Of a stretch of DNA of 64,000 nucleotides, positions 25,091 to 33,384 are shown piece by piece. A program made the translations under genes and the position numbers. Positions within the stretch are counted from its first letter, which is position 1. Each line of letters begins with the position of its first letter. The stretch lies in the NCBI RefSeq assembly GCF_014200435.1, contig NZ_JACHBR010000001.1:434001-498000 (forward strand), read 5' to 3'. Origin of the DNA: Sphaerisporangium krabiense (GTDB lineage: Bacteria; Actinomycetota; Actinomycetes; Streptosporangiales; Streptosporangiaceae). The notes under the pieces were generated by a model. It was not told where the DNA came from, searched no databases, and was given only the letters and a program-made list of their open reading frames with translations.

Positions 25091-26785
25091 TCAGAAGGAC
25101 CTCGCGATCCTGCCGGTGAGCGTGTAGAGGGCGGCCAGGCCGCCCCAGGCGAGCAGCGCCAGGAACGTGACCCTGGCGTTGAACAGGGCGGCCGTGACGG
25201 CGATCAGGGCCATGCGCTCGCCGATGGGCAGGACGATGACCTGGCGGAGCCGGCGCGCGGCGGTGTTCCCGTCGAGCCGCGCCGAGACGCCCTCGACGGC
25301 GCCGCCGCGCCGCCGGGCCGTGCCGCCGGCCTCGGCCCGGGAGTCGGCGAAGGAGAAGTCGACCATGTGGCGCACCGACTGCAGCAGCATGGCGGCGATG
25401 GCCATGGCCCAGACGCCCTCCGGCCCGAGGACGCCGCCGTCCACGGCCCCCGCGTAGCCCACGGCGAGCCCGACGTACACGACGTACTCCTTGACGCGGT
25501 CGAAGGTGGCGTCCAGCCAGGCGCCGATCGGCGAGAACGTGCGCGTGTAGCGGGCGAGCTGGCCGTCCACGCAGTCGAGCACGAACGACAGGTACAGCAG
25601 CGCGGCCCCGGCGACCTGGGCGCGGCGCTCGCCGGCCGAGAACGCCACCGCGGCGAGGCCCGCCAGGCCGACGGACAAGCCGGTCACGGCGTTGGGCGTG
25701 AGGCCGAGCCGCGCCGCGGCCCGCACCAGGTGGCCGGACCAGGAGCTGACCAGGTACGTGGCGACGGGACCGTCGTCGGACTTGATGGCGGCCCGGAGGC
25801 GCGCGTGGCCCTCGTCGACCTCGCGCAGCCGGGCGATGGCGGCGTCGGCGCCGCTCTGGCCGGTGACGCGCTCGCAGTGGAGCCCGCCGAGCGGCGTCGC
25901 GCGCACCGGCACGCCGACCCGCACGAGCCCGGCCAGCAGCAGGGCCGTGACCTCGGCGTCGCCGGCCTCGCCGAGGCGGCGGTCCTGGGCGAGGTTGGCC
26001 AGCTCGTCGGCGACGTCGGCGAAGCTGTCCAGGTCGGCCTCTGCGATGTGCACGACGCCGCGGAAGGCGCCGTTCGGGCCGCTGACGGTGTGGAAGGAGT
26101 TGCCCGCGGCGACGATCCGGCCGCGCTCGTACCTGACCGGCGGCAGGGTGGGGTCGCCGTCGGCGTACCCGGGGGTCACCAGCGCGCCGGTGCCGTGGGC
26201 GGGGTCGGCCAGGAGGAGGGCGAGGGCCTCGGTGTGGGCGACCAGGTCGCCGGGGAGCACGGCGACCGGCCCGGAGCCGGAGCGGGCGAGCGCGGCCACC
26301 GCGCGAAGGTCGCCGATGAGGCCGCCGCTGCGGGTGGCCCGCGGCCCGACGCCGTTCAGGGCGACGGGAGGGAGGGCGGTCGCCGGCTCGGCCAGGGGCG
26401 CGGTCACCGGCTCGGCGAGGCCGGGCGGCACGGGCGGGGCGGCGGATTCGGTGAGCTCGGACGGCTCGGGGAGCCGGGGCGGCGGAGGCGTCGTGGCGGC
26501 GCGCGGCGCCGGGTCGGCCGCGGGCTCGGCGACGAGCACGGCGGGGCGCGCCGGCGCGGGGGCCGTCCGGGGAGGGTCGGCGGACCTGGTGACGATGTGC
26601 ACCGCGCCCGCGTGTAGCGTGACGAGTTGCCCGGACAGGCGATCGGTCAGGGTGCCTTCCGCGCACGTCAGGCGCGTGGCCGGGGTCGTGGCGAGCACCA
26701 CGGCCACGGGCGCCTTGGGGCGGGGCGGAGCCGCCTGACCCGATGCCGGGGGCCGCGCGGGGGGCGGGGACGCGGATTCGGGCAA
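25091..26785 (-). CDS. CDP-alcohol phosphatidyltransferase with N-terminal nucleotidyltransferase-like domain
   Basis: 564 residues. Residues 1-170 are Pro/Ala-rich and partly disordered. About 170-350 resemble a degenerate NTP-transferase fold (SGSGPVAVLPGDLVAHTEAL, RGVVHIAEADLDSFADVADE). About 360-564 are a polytopic CDP-AP domain with the complete motif VLDCVDGQLARYTRTFSP and then GAWLDATFD, all four Asp residues present. Start TTG with AAGGAG eight bases upstream and a -35/-10 pair further up. Such two-domain proteins occur widely in actinomycetes; their product is unknown, with an inositol- or alditol-phosphate lipid the usual suggestion. The DUF5941 partner follows. Confidence 0.85.
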   Translation of the reverse strand: MPESASPPPARPPASGQAAPPRPKAPVAVVLATTPATRLTCAEGTLTDRLSGQLVTLHAGAVHIVTRSADPPRTAPAPARPAVLVAEPAADPAPRAATTPPPPRLPEPSELTESAAPPVPPGLAEPVTAPLAEPATALPPVALNGVGPRATRSGGLIGDLRAVAALARSGSGPVAVLPGDLVAHTEALALLLADPAHGTGALVTPGYADGDPTLPPVRYERGRIVAAGNSFHTVSGPNGAFRGVVHIAEADLDSFADVADELANLAQDRRLGEAGDAEVTALLLAGLVRVGVPVRATPLGGLHCERVTGQSGADAAIARLREVDEGHARLRAAIKSDDGPVATYLVSSWSGHLVRAAARLGLTPNAVTGLSVGLAGLAAVAFSAGERRAQVAGAALLYLSFVLDCVDGQLARYTRTFSPIGAWLDATFDRVKEYVVYVGLAVGYAGAVDGGVLGPEGVWAMAIAAMLLQSVRHMVDFSFADSRAEAGGTARRRGGAVEGVSARLDGNTAARRLRQVIVLPIGERMALIAVTAALFNARVTFLALLAWGGLAALYTLTGRIARSF

Positions 26786-27150
26786 CCGGGGTCTCCTTCC
26801 GCGACCGGGGATCGTCCACCCCGCAACGTAACCGAGCGCTCACAGCCATGCAATCCAATCCGGCGCGTTCGCCCGGCGCGCCGCTGGTGGTAGCGCCGAT
26901 CGGACGGCACGGCGCCCGCCGCGGCGGTGACGGAGCGCGACGATCGTCCGGGTTCGGGGGTGTTGGAGCGGGTTGGCCGGTTGGTCACCGGGGTCGTGCA
27001 TCACCGGAGGAGAGCCGGGCCGGTGACGAGAGCAGGTGTGGAAAGCAGTGGCCAAGACCAGTAATACAGGAAGAACGCGATCAGGGACACAGGCCCCGCG
27101 CCGCGCGGACGTCCTGCCCTAGGAACCGGAAGAAACGGAGAACTCTTACC
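26786..27150. other. 365-base divergent promoter region
   Basis: It separates the minus-strand CDP-alcohol phosphotransferase from the plus-strand cytidylyltransferase fusion. A clear minus-strand promoter is present (see 26825-26853). On the plus side short repeats (GGGTTGGCCGGTTGG) and CCGGT/ACCGG inverted arms near 26975 could be regulatory. No gene was seen in it. Confidence 0.45.
26825..26853 (-). promoter_or_regulatory. Sigma-70-type promoter for the CDP-alcohol phosphotransferase gene
   Basis: On the minus strand TTGCAT at 26853-26848 and TACGTT at 26830-26825 are separated by exactly 17 bases. The start codon follows about 40 bases downstream with an AAGGAG ribosome-binding site. Confidence 0.6.
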
Positions 27151-28440
27151 TTGGCCACACCGGGACCGGAACCACGCCGGCGGACCGTAGGAGTCGTCCT
27201 CGCGGGCGGCGTCGGGCAGCGGATGGGGCACGGGACCCCCAAGCAACTGCTCCGGCTCGCCGGGCGGACGATCATCGAGCACACGCTGGCCGTCTTCGAG
27301 GCCGCGCCGGAGATCGACGAGATCGTGGTGCTGATGACGCCCGGCTTCACCGCCGAGGTGGAGGACCTCGTCGCGCGGCGCGGCTTCCGCAAGGTCGCCG
27401 CGGTCGTCGAGGGCGGCGCGACGCGCACCGAGTCCACGTGGCGTGCCCTGCGGGCGCTCGGCCCCGGGGAGTGCGACGTGCTGCTGCACGACGCCGTGCG
27501 GCCGCTGGTGGAGCCGCGCGTCATCGCCGGCTGCGCCGAGGCCCTGCGGACGCGCCCGGCGATCGTCGCCGCCATCCCCTCCTCCGACACGATCATGGTG
27601 GTGGGGCCGGGCGAGGGGGGCGAGGTGGTCGAGGAGATCCCCGACCGCGCGCGGCTGCGGCGCGTGCAGACCCCGCAGGGGTTCCGGCTGTCGCTGATCC
27701 GCGACGCCTACGAGCGGGCGTTCGCCGACCCGGACTTCCCGAGCCGTCCCGCGACCGACGACTGCGGGGTGGTGCTGCGCTACCGCCCGGACGCCCCGAT
27801 CTTCGTCGTGCCGGGCAGCGAGCACAACATGAAGGTCACCCATCCGGTGGACATCCCCATCGCCGAGAGCCTCCTCCGGCTCGTCCCTGCCGCCCTGCCC
27901 CTGCCCGGCCCCGGCGCGCTGGACGGCACGACGGTCGTGGTCTTCGGCGACGCCGGCGTCGCGGCCGTGGCCGGCGGGTGCGGCGCGGACGTCCACGCGT
28001 TCTCGCGCGAGGACGTGCGGGTCGAGGACGCCGCCGCGGTGGCGGAGGCGCTGGCGCGCGCGGCCAAGGACGCCGGGCGCGTCGACCACGTGGTGTGCGG
28101 CGCGCCGGACTCCCCCGCCGACGCGGTCGCCGTGGGCCACCTGGGCGCCCTGAACGTCGCCGGGGCGGCCGAGGGGTACCTGCGCGAGAGCCGGGGCCAC
28201 CTGCTGCTGCGCGCGCCCGCCCTGCCCCCAGGAGAGCCCGCGCTGGAGGCGTCCGTGACGGGCGCGGTGACCGCGCTCACCGAAGCCCTGGCGCGCGCGT
28301 GGGCGCCGGAGGGGGTGCGCGTGAACTGCCTGCGCCCCGTCCGGGACCTCGCCGCGCCGCGGGACGCCGCGCGGGCCGCCGCCGGCGTGCTGCTGTCGGA
28401 CCTGACCGGTCAGGTCGTCGACGTCTCCCCCGGCGTCTGA
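27151..28440 (+). CDS. Bifunctional cytidylyltransferase (IspD/TarI type) - short-chain dehydrogenase fusion
   Basis: 429 residues from a TTG with GGAG upstream. The first 235 residues are an IspD-like CTP transferase: RRTVGVVLAGGVGQRMGHGT, LHDAVRPLV, and a C-terminal HNMKVTHPVDIPIAESLL. The last 190 resemble a reduced SDR (GALDGTTVVVFGDAGVAAVA at the nucleotide fold, HLGALNVAGAA, WAPEGVRVNCLRP) but lack an obvious TGxxxGxG and YxxxK. Bcs1/Acs1 of Haemophilus has this domain pair and makes CDP-ribitol from ribulose 5-phosphate; TarI/TarJ do so as two proteins. Here the SDR half may be catalytically degenerate. The genes around it suggest a CDP-ribitol-type donor for a wall polymer rather than isoprenoid synthesis. 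Confidence 0.85.
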   Translation: MATPGPEPRRRTVGVVLAGGVGQRMGHGTPKQLLRLAGRTIIEHTLAVFEAAPEIDEIVVLMTPGFTAEVEDLVARRGFRKVAAVVEGGATRTESTWRALRALGPGECDVLLHDAVRPLVEPRVIAGCAEALRTRPAIVAAIPSSDTIMVVGPGEGGEVVEEIPDRARLRRVQTPQGFRLSLIRDAYERAFADPDFPSRPATDDCGVVLRYRPDAPIFVVPGSEHNMKVTHPVDIPIAESLLRLVPAALPLPGPGALDGTTVVVFGDAGVAAVAGGCGADVHAFSREDVRVEDAAAVAEALARAAKDAGRVDHVVCGAPDSPADAVAVGHLGALNVAGAAEGYLRESRGHLLLRAPALPPGEPALEASVTGAVTALTEALARAWAPEGVRVNCLRPVRDLAAPRDAARAAAGVLLSDLTGQVVDVSPGV

Positions 28441-28447
28441 GACGCGC

Positions 28448-29500
28448 TCAGAGGCCCGCGCCGTCCCGCGCGGGCCTGCTGAGTCTCGGCGGGCTGGTCA
28501 GGAAGCCCCAGCCCCAGGACAGGTGCATGGTGGCGTACACGACCGGCAGCCGGGCCAGCGCGGCCGTGGACAGACCACGGCCGGTCAGGACCGAGCCCGC
28601 GAGGATCGCCACGGCGTAGCCGCCCGGGATCAGCAGGCCGGGCCAGAAGAACGGCGAGACGACCAGCCCCAGCAGCATCGCCACCACGGCGACGGGCGGC
28701 GCCAGGTAGCGCAGGTTGATCGTGCCCTCGTGGGTGCGGGCGACGACCCGGCGCCAGCGGCCGTAGTGGAAGTACTGCTTGGCCAGGGCCTTGACCGTCG
28801 GCCGCGGCCGGTAGGACACGCGCATGCGCGGCTGGAACCACACCAAACCCCCGGTCTCGCGGATGCGGTGGTTCATCTCCCAGTCCTGCGCGCGCTGGAA
28901 GTGCTCGTCGTACCCGCCGACGCGGGCCAGCGCCTCGCGGCGGAACACGCCGAGGTACACGGTGTCGGCGGGCCCGGGCTCGCCGCCGGTGTGGAACCGG
29001 GCGTTGCCCACGCCGATCCTGGAGGTCATGGCGCAGGCGACGGCCTTCTCGAACGGGGTGACGCCCTCGGCGGCCATGATGCCGCCCACGTTGTCGGCGC
29101 CGGTCTGTTCGAGCGTCTCGACCGCGACCCGCAGGTAGTCCTCCGGGAGCATGGCGTGGCCGTCGACCCGGGCGATGATGCCGCTCCGCGCCGCGCCGAT
29201 GGCGGCGTTCAGCGCGTTCGGCGTCCTGCCGGTGGGGTTGGGCACGACCGTCACGCGGGGGTCCTCGGCCGCGAGGGCGTCGGCGACCTCCTGCGTACGG
29301 TCATGGGACGGGCCCACGGCGAGGACGACCTCGATGGGGCCGTCGTAGCGCTGCGCGAGCACCTGGTGCACGGCCTCACGCAGGTGGCGCTCCTCGTTGA
29401 GCACCGGCATGACGACCGAGATGGGCGGCCAGACGCGCGTGGTGGGGCTTGTCCGGCTTGTTCGTGGCGAGTCGGGGAACTCCTTCATGGCGGCGCTCAC
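28448..29500 (-). CDS. Glycosyltransferase, GT2 family, with C-terminal membrane helices
   Basis: 350 residues. The core opens WPPISVVMPVLNEERHLREA and continues VDGHAMLPEDYL near residue 130 (an acidic metal site in the DxD position), FRREALARVGGYDEHFQRAQ and DWEMNHRIRETGG near residue 215 (ED-type acceptor motif). Two to three hydrophobic helices follow residue 265. The form matches actinobacterial GT2 enzymes that extend wall glycans or succinoglycan-type chains. It is convergent with the cytidylyltransferase fusion (seven bases apart) and divergent from the LCP gene (92 bases), so it probably shares a regulatory region with LCP. Confidence 0.88.
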   Translation of the reverse strand: MSAAMKEFPDSPRTSRTSPTTRVWPPISVVMPVLNEERHLREAVHQVLAQRYDGPIEVVLAVGPSHDRTQEVADALAAEDPRVTVVPNPTGRTPNALNAAIGAARSGIIARVDGHAMLPEDYLRVAVETLEQTGADNVGGIMAAEGVTPFEKAVACAMTSRIGVGNARFHTGGEPGPADTVYLGVFRREALARVGGYDEHFQRAQDWEMNHRIRETGGLVWFQPRMRVSYRPRPTVKALAKQYFHYGRWRRVVARTHEGTINLRYLAPPVAVVAMLLGLVVSPFFWPGLLIPGGYAVAILAGSVLTGRGLSTAALARLPVVYATMHLSWGWGFLTSPPRLSRPARDGAGL

Positions 29501-29592
29501 GCTACTGTACGAGCGGGTGGGGACGGCAACCCACGGGCGCGCGGGAACGTCCTCACCGGTGACGCGTTCTCGTCCTTGAGGGGGACACCACG

Positions 29593-31095
29593 GTGAGCGA
29601 CGACGAGTCCGCCGTCCACGTGGGCGGCGACGCGTACGGCGGGGTGCGGCTGAACCAGCGCCGTACGCGGCGGGCGCGGGCGGGCGCGCGCGCGGTGACG
29701 ATCACCGGGGCGCTGTCGGCGATGGTGCTGGCCGGGTCCGGCGTGCTGTGGTTCCTCTCGACGTACGCGACCAGCCAGATCAAGTCCGTGAACGCGGGGA
29801 CGGCCGGGTCCGACCCGCGTGGCGCGATGAACATCCTGCTGGTCGGGGTGGACAAGCGCGACGACCTCACGCGCCAGGAGCAGAACCGCCTGCACCTCGG
29901 CCGCGAGGTCGGGCAGCGCAGCGACACGATGATGGTGATCCACCTCTCGGAGGACCACGGCAAGGTCACCGTGGTCAGCCTGCCCCGGGACAGCTGGGTG
30001 GACATCCCCGGCAAGGGCTCCCACAAGATCAACTCGGCGTACTCGATGGGCGGCGCGCCGCTGGCCGTCCGCACCGTGCAGAACGCCACGGGGCTGACCA
30101 TCAACCACTACGTCGAGGTCAACGTCCTCGGCTTCATCAGGGTCGTGGACGCCCTCGGCGGGGTCTCGGTGTGCACACCGGTCGCCATCGACGACCAGCA
30201 CACCGGGTTCAAGCTCCAGCCGGGCACCTACGAGCTCGACGGGGCCAAGGCGCTGTTCTACGCCCGCACCCGGGCCACCGCGCGCTCCGACCTCGACCGC
30301 ATCGACCGCCAGCAGCAGGTCATCTCGGCCCTGCTGCACCGGGCGCTCAGCGGCGGCACCCTGGCCAACCCGGCCAAGCTGACCGGGCTGGTCGGTTCGA
30401 CGCTGAAGACGCTGACCGTGGACGAGAAGCTGTCCAAGGACCTGCTGGGGCTGGCCGACCAGCTCAAGGACGTCTCGACCGACGACGTCGCCTTCGCCAC
30501 CGTGCCGCTCGCGGACGTGAACTACCGCGCGCCGACCGGGGAGTCCGCGGTGCTGTGGGACAAGGCGGCGGCGCGCGACCTGTTCCGGCGGATCGGCGAC
30601 GACGTGCCGCTGGTCAAGCCCGTGAAGTCCCAGCGGCCCTCGTCCACGCCGTCCTCGTCTCCCACCGCGGGCGACTCGGCGGGCGACTCCGGCGGCGCCT
30701 CCGACGAGGAGCTGACCGTGCCGCCGGAGCGCATCGCGGTCAAGGTGATCAACGGCACGTCCATCGCGGGTCTCGGCGCGCGCACCAAGGCCGAGCTGGT
30801 CAAGGCGGGGTTCCAGGTGCCGGCCGCGCCCGGCGACACCGCCACCAGGAACTACACCGACCCCGTGGTCCGCTACCCGGCCGGGCGCGAGGACTCGGCG
30901 CGCACGCTGGCCGCCGCCGTCCCCGGCGCCCAGCTGCGCGAGGCCGACGTCACCGGCATCGAGCTGATCGTGGGCACCAAGTACACCGGCGCCAAGAAGG
31001 TCACCATCAAGACCACCACGACGAGCACGGCCGCGCCGTCGGCCACGGTGACCCCCGCGGCGCGGACGGCCACCCAGAACATCTGCAAGAATTGA
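29593..31095 (+). CDS. LytR-CpsA-Psr (LCP) family glycopolymer ligase with LytR_C domain
   Basis: 500 residues. A cytoplasmic Arg-rich tail is followed by one anchor helix (about 35-58). The LCP core has MNILLVGVDKRDDLT, RSDTMMVIHLSEDHGKVTVV, SLPRDSWVDIPGKGSHKIN and ATARSDLDRIDRQQQVI, with the conserved Arg/Asp residues. LytR_C is near residues 380-465 (IAVKVINGTSIAGLGARTKA). Start GTG with GAGGGGGA upstream. It would join the polymer built by the adjacent GT2 and CDP-alditol enzymes to peptidoglycan. The TGA stop lies inside the end of an IS200/IS605 remnant (TTGAC), so the final residues reflect the insertion. Confidence 0.92.
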   Translation: MSDDESAVHVGGDAYGGVRLNQRRTRRARAGARAVTITGALSAMVLAGSGVLWFLSTYATSQIKSVNAGTAGSDPRGAMNILLVGVDKRDDLTRQEQNRLHLGREVGQRSDTMMVIHLSEDHGKVTVVSLPRDSWVDIPGKGSHKINSAYSMGGAPLAVRTVQNATGLTINHYVEVNVLGFIRVVDALGGVSVCTPVAIDDQHTGFKLQPGTYELDGAKALFYARTRATARSDLDRIDRQQQVISALLHRALSGGTLANPAKLTGLVGSTLKTLTVDEKLSKDLLGLADQLKDVSTDDVAFATVPLADVNYRAPTGESAVLWDKAAARDLFRRIGDDVPLVKPVKSQRPSSTPSSSPTAGDSAGDSGGASDEELTVPPERIAVKVINGTSIAGLGARTKAELVKAGFQVPAAPGDTATRNYTDPVVRYPAGREDSARTLAAAVPGAQLREADVTGIELIVGTKYTGAKKVTIKTTTTSTAAPSATVTPAARTATQNICKN

Positions 31096-31101
31096 CGCGC
31101 T

Positions 31102-31121
31102 CTCCGCCCTGAAGGCCGGGG
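31102..31121 (-). other. IS right-end hairpin (possible omega-RNA 3' part)
   Basis: On the minus strand CCCCGGCC and GGGCGGAG can pair around TTCA with a mismatch. In IS605-family elements this subterminal hairpin is the TnpA recognition site, and the overlapping transcript is the TnpB guide scaffold. It survives although the tnpB coding region before it was deleted. Confidence 0.55.
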
Positions 31122-31140
31122 ATTCAGCCCGCACCGCGTC

Positions 31141-31928
31141 ATGCGGCGCCTCTGTGGCTTCCTGTTTCGCCGGCCCACGCTCGCGTGCGCCTTGGCGACC
31201 CTGGCGATGGCCTTCTTCCGGTTGTTCGATCCCTTCGCTTTGCGGCTGAGAGCCTGCTGCGCCTTGCGCAGGCGTCGCTCAGCCCGGCGCAGGAATCGGG
31301 GATTGTCGATCTTCTGGCCGTCGGACAGTACGGCGAAGTGCGTCAGTCCGAGATCGATGCCGATCTCGCCCGCGACCTGGGGCAGCGGTTCATCGCTGGT
31401 GTCCACGACGAAGCTGGCGAAGTACCGCCCGGCCGCGTCCTTGATGACCGTCACCGAGGAAGGGGCCGACGGCAGTTCCCGTGACCAGCGCACCGGCACG
31501 TCACCGATCTTCGGCAGGCGGAGCCTCCCGCCCGGCGTGATCGAGAACCGGGCGTTCTTGGTGAACCGGACCGCCTGCCGTCTGTCGTTCTTCGATCGAA
31601 ACCGGGGAGCGGCGAGTTTCGGCCCCTTGCGCCTGCCGGTGATGGAGGCGAAGAAGTTGCGGTAGGCGGTGTTGAGGTCGGCCAGGGCCTGCTGGAGCAC
31701 GACAGCAGAGACCTCGCCCAGCCAGGCGCGTCCGGGAGTTTTCTTCGCCTCGGCGATGACCTGCTTGGACAGGTCTGCGTCGGAGAGGTACGGCAGGCCC
31801 GCCTCGCGGGCCTCGGTTCGTGCGCGCGGCCCGTCGTTGAACACCACCCGCGCACACCCGAACGCCCGCGCCAGGGCTTGGCACTGACCGGCGGCCGGGT
31901 AGAGGCGGTACCGGTAACGGAGCTGCAC
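31141..31928 (-). pseudogene. TnpB (OrfB) transposon-associated nuclease, internally deleted
   Basis: It starts at a GTG and reads MQLRYRYRLYPAAGQCQALA, then AWLGEVSAVVLQQALADLN and EIGIDLGLTHFAVLSDG near residue 190, which contains the RuvC-I Asp. After residue 262 (KAIARVAKAHA) the family sequence stops. The RuvC-II Glu, the zinc finger and the RuvC-III Asp are all missing, and the frame runs through the IS end into the antisense of the LCP gene. The junction joins the N-terminal two thirds to the extreme 3' end of the IS, so this is an internal deletion rather than a simple truncation. No nuclease activity is expected. Confidence 0.88.
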
Positions 31929-31951
31929 ACCATGATGCTACGGATTGGGTC

Positions 31952-32361
31952 ATGGCCGAGTACGGGAACATCAGAACAGGCAGGAATTGTGGTTTCGTCC
32001 TGCATGCCCGCCTTGTCGTCGTGACCAAGTTCCGGCATCCGGTATGCACCGGCCCCCACCTGGAACGCATGGAGCAGATCATGCGCTGCGCCGACTTCGA
32101 GACCAAGCCGGCCGAGTTCAACGGCGGGGCCGATCACGTGCACCTGCTGGCGAACCTCCCACCGAAGGTCGCTGTGTGTAAGCTCGTCAACTCCCTCAAG
32201 GGCGTGTCCTCCCGCAGGAGCCGCCAGGAATTCCCGAACCGGCCCGCCACTACGCCCAGGCGACCAAGTCGTGGTCGGGTCCTCACCTCGCCGGGTCGGT
32301 GGGCGGTGCGCCGATCAGCGTCCTGCGCCAGTACATCGAGCAGCAGAACCGCCCGCTCTGA
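31952..32361 (+). pseudogene. IS200/IS605 TnpA (Y1 HUH transposase), frameshifted
   Basis: It begins MAEYGNIRTGRNCGFVLHAR and has the HUH metal motif in FNGGADHVHLLANLPPKV near residue 62. After RRSRQEFP the open frame loses similarity. The family sequence resumes in another frame as RHYAQATKSWSGPHLAGSVG and ends VLRQYIEQQNRPL at a TGA, with the catalytic Tyr in RQYIEQ only in the shifted frame. Compared with intact relatives the segment MRCADFE also lacks about two residues. The single indel near 32235 separates the two catalytic halves, so no active transposase is made. Confidence 0.88.
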
Positions 32362-32481
32362 GCCGGGTGGACGCCTGATCGCCCTGGCGGCGATCCGGCT
32401 TTCCCTGCCCTGCTCCGCAGAACGTCCGCCGCACCTCCGGCCTGAACACCAGAGCACCGCGGACGATTTCGGTAGCGCGGC
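32362..32481. other. Spacer between tnpA remnant and purC, probably containing the IS left end
   Basis: 120 bases with no gene. In divergent IS605-type elements the left end lies downstream of tnpA, so it should be here, but I could not identify the left-end hairpin or cleavage site. GCCCTGGCGGCGATCCGG is a weak hairpin candidate. Confidence 0.3.
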
Positions 32482-33312
32482 CTACCAGGTCTCGCCGGTG
32501 ATGAGCTCGTACGCCTGGACGTAGCGGGCGCGGGTGGCCTCGACGATCTCGGCGGGGACCTCGGGCGCCGGGGCCTTCTTGTCCCAGCCGGTGCCGGTGG
32601 CCCAGTCGCGGACGAACTGCTTGTCGAAGGACTGCTGCGCCCGTCCCGGCTCCCAGTCGGCGGCGGGCCAGAAGCGCGAGGAGTCGGAGGTCAGCAGCTC
32701 GTCGCCGAGCACGAGCGTGCCGTCGGCGGCCCTGCCGAACTCCAGCTTGGTGTCGGCGATGATGATGCCGCGCGCGGCGGCCAGCTCGGCGCCGCGCCGG
32801 TAGATCTCCAGGGTGGCGTGCCTGAGCTCCTCGGCCGTCTCCGCGCCCTCCTGGGAGACGACGTCGTCGTAGGTGATGAACTCGTCGTGCTCGCCGAGCG
32901 GCGCCTTGGTGGTCGGCGTGAAGACCGGCTCGGGCAGCCGGGAGCCCTCGACGAGGCCGGGCGGCAGGGACACCCCGGACACCGCGCCGCTCGCCTGGTA
33001 CTCCTTCAGGCCGCCGCCGACGAGGTAGCCGCGGGCGATGCACTCCACGGGCACCATGTCGAGCCTGCGGCAGCGCACGGCCCGGCCCGCGAACTCCTCG
33101 GGCACGTCGGTGGCCGAGATCACGTGGTTGGGCACCACGTCCGCCAGGCGCTCGAACCACCACAGCGACAGCCTCGTGAGGACCTTCCCCTTGTCGGGGA
33201 TCGGCGTGGGAAGGATCACGTCGTAGACCGAGACGCGGTCGGAGGCGACCAGGATGACGTCACCCCGGTCCTCGTAGACGTCCCTGACCTTCCCGGAGTG
33301 GAGAAGCCTCAC
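32482..33312 (-). CDS. purC: Phosphoribosylaminoimidazole-succinocarboxamide synthase (SAICAR synthetase)
   Basis: Catalyses the ATP-dependent joining of aspartate to CAIR in de novo purine synthesis. The 276-residue product has the family blocks LHSGKVRDVYE, ILVASDRVSVYDVILPTPIP, VECIARGYLVGGGLKEYQ and IIIADTKLEFG, then LTSDSSRFWPA with the signature DELLTPDSSRFW-like segment and SFDKQFVRDW. Length is normal. It stands alone on the minus strand; purE and purK are about 30 kb away in this window. Its downstream end faces the IS remnant. Confidence 0.96.
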   Translation of the reverse strand: MRLLHSGKVRDVYEDRGDVILVASDRVSVYDVILPTPIPDKGKVLTRLSLWWFERLADVVPNHVISATDVPEEFAGRAVRCRRLDMVPVECIARGYLVGGGLKEYQASGAVSGVSLPPGLVEGSRLPEPVFTPTTKAPLGEHDEFITYDDVVSQEGAETAEELRHATLEIYRRGAELAAARGIIIADTKLEFGRAADGTLVLGDELLTSDSSRFWPAADWEPGRAQQSFDKQFVRDWATGTGWDKKAPAPEVPAEIVEATRARYVQAYELITGETW

Positions 33313-33384
33313 CCTGCCCCCTTGCCCGCGCGCCCGGCGGCCCGCCCGCCGTCCAGCCGGACCAGGCTACCGCCGGCCCGCCCC

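Larger units (their letters stand above)
31092..32361. mobile_element. Decayed IS200/IS605-family element with divergent tnpA and internally deleted tnpB
   Basis: It carries a Y1 transposase remnant on the plus strand and a tnpB remnant on the minus strand, diverging from a 23-base centre. The right end is recognisable: read on the minus strand, a CCCCGGCCTTCAGGGCGGAG hairpin then ends GTCAA, the usual right end of actinobacterial members, here at 31121-31092. The left end beyond the tnpA stop cannot be placed and could reach up to about 32480. The element lies exactly between the LCP gene and purC. Both transposition genes are damaged, so it should be immobile on its own. Confidence 0.85.

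Noticed and set aside
27151-27855. Isoprenoid IspD gene
   Set aside because: The domain is fused to an SDR module and sits among CDP-alditol and LCP genes, which fits a TarI/Bcs1-type role better.
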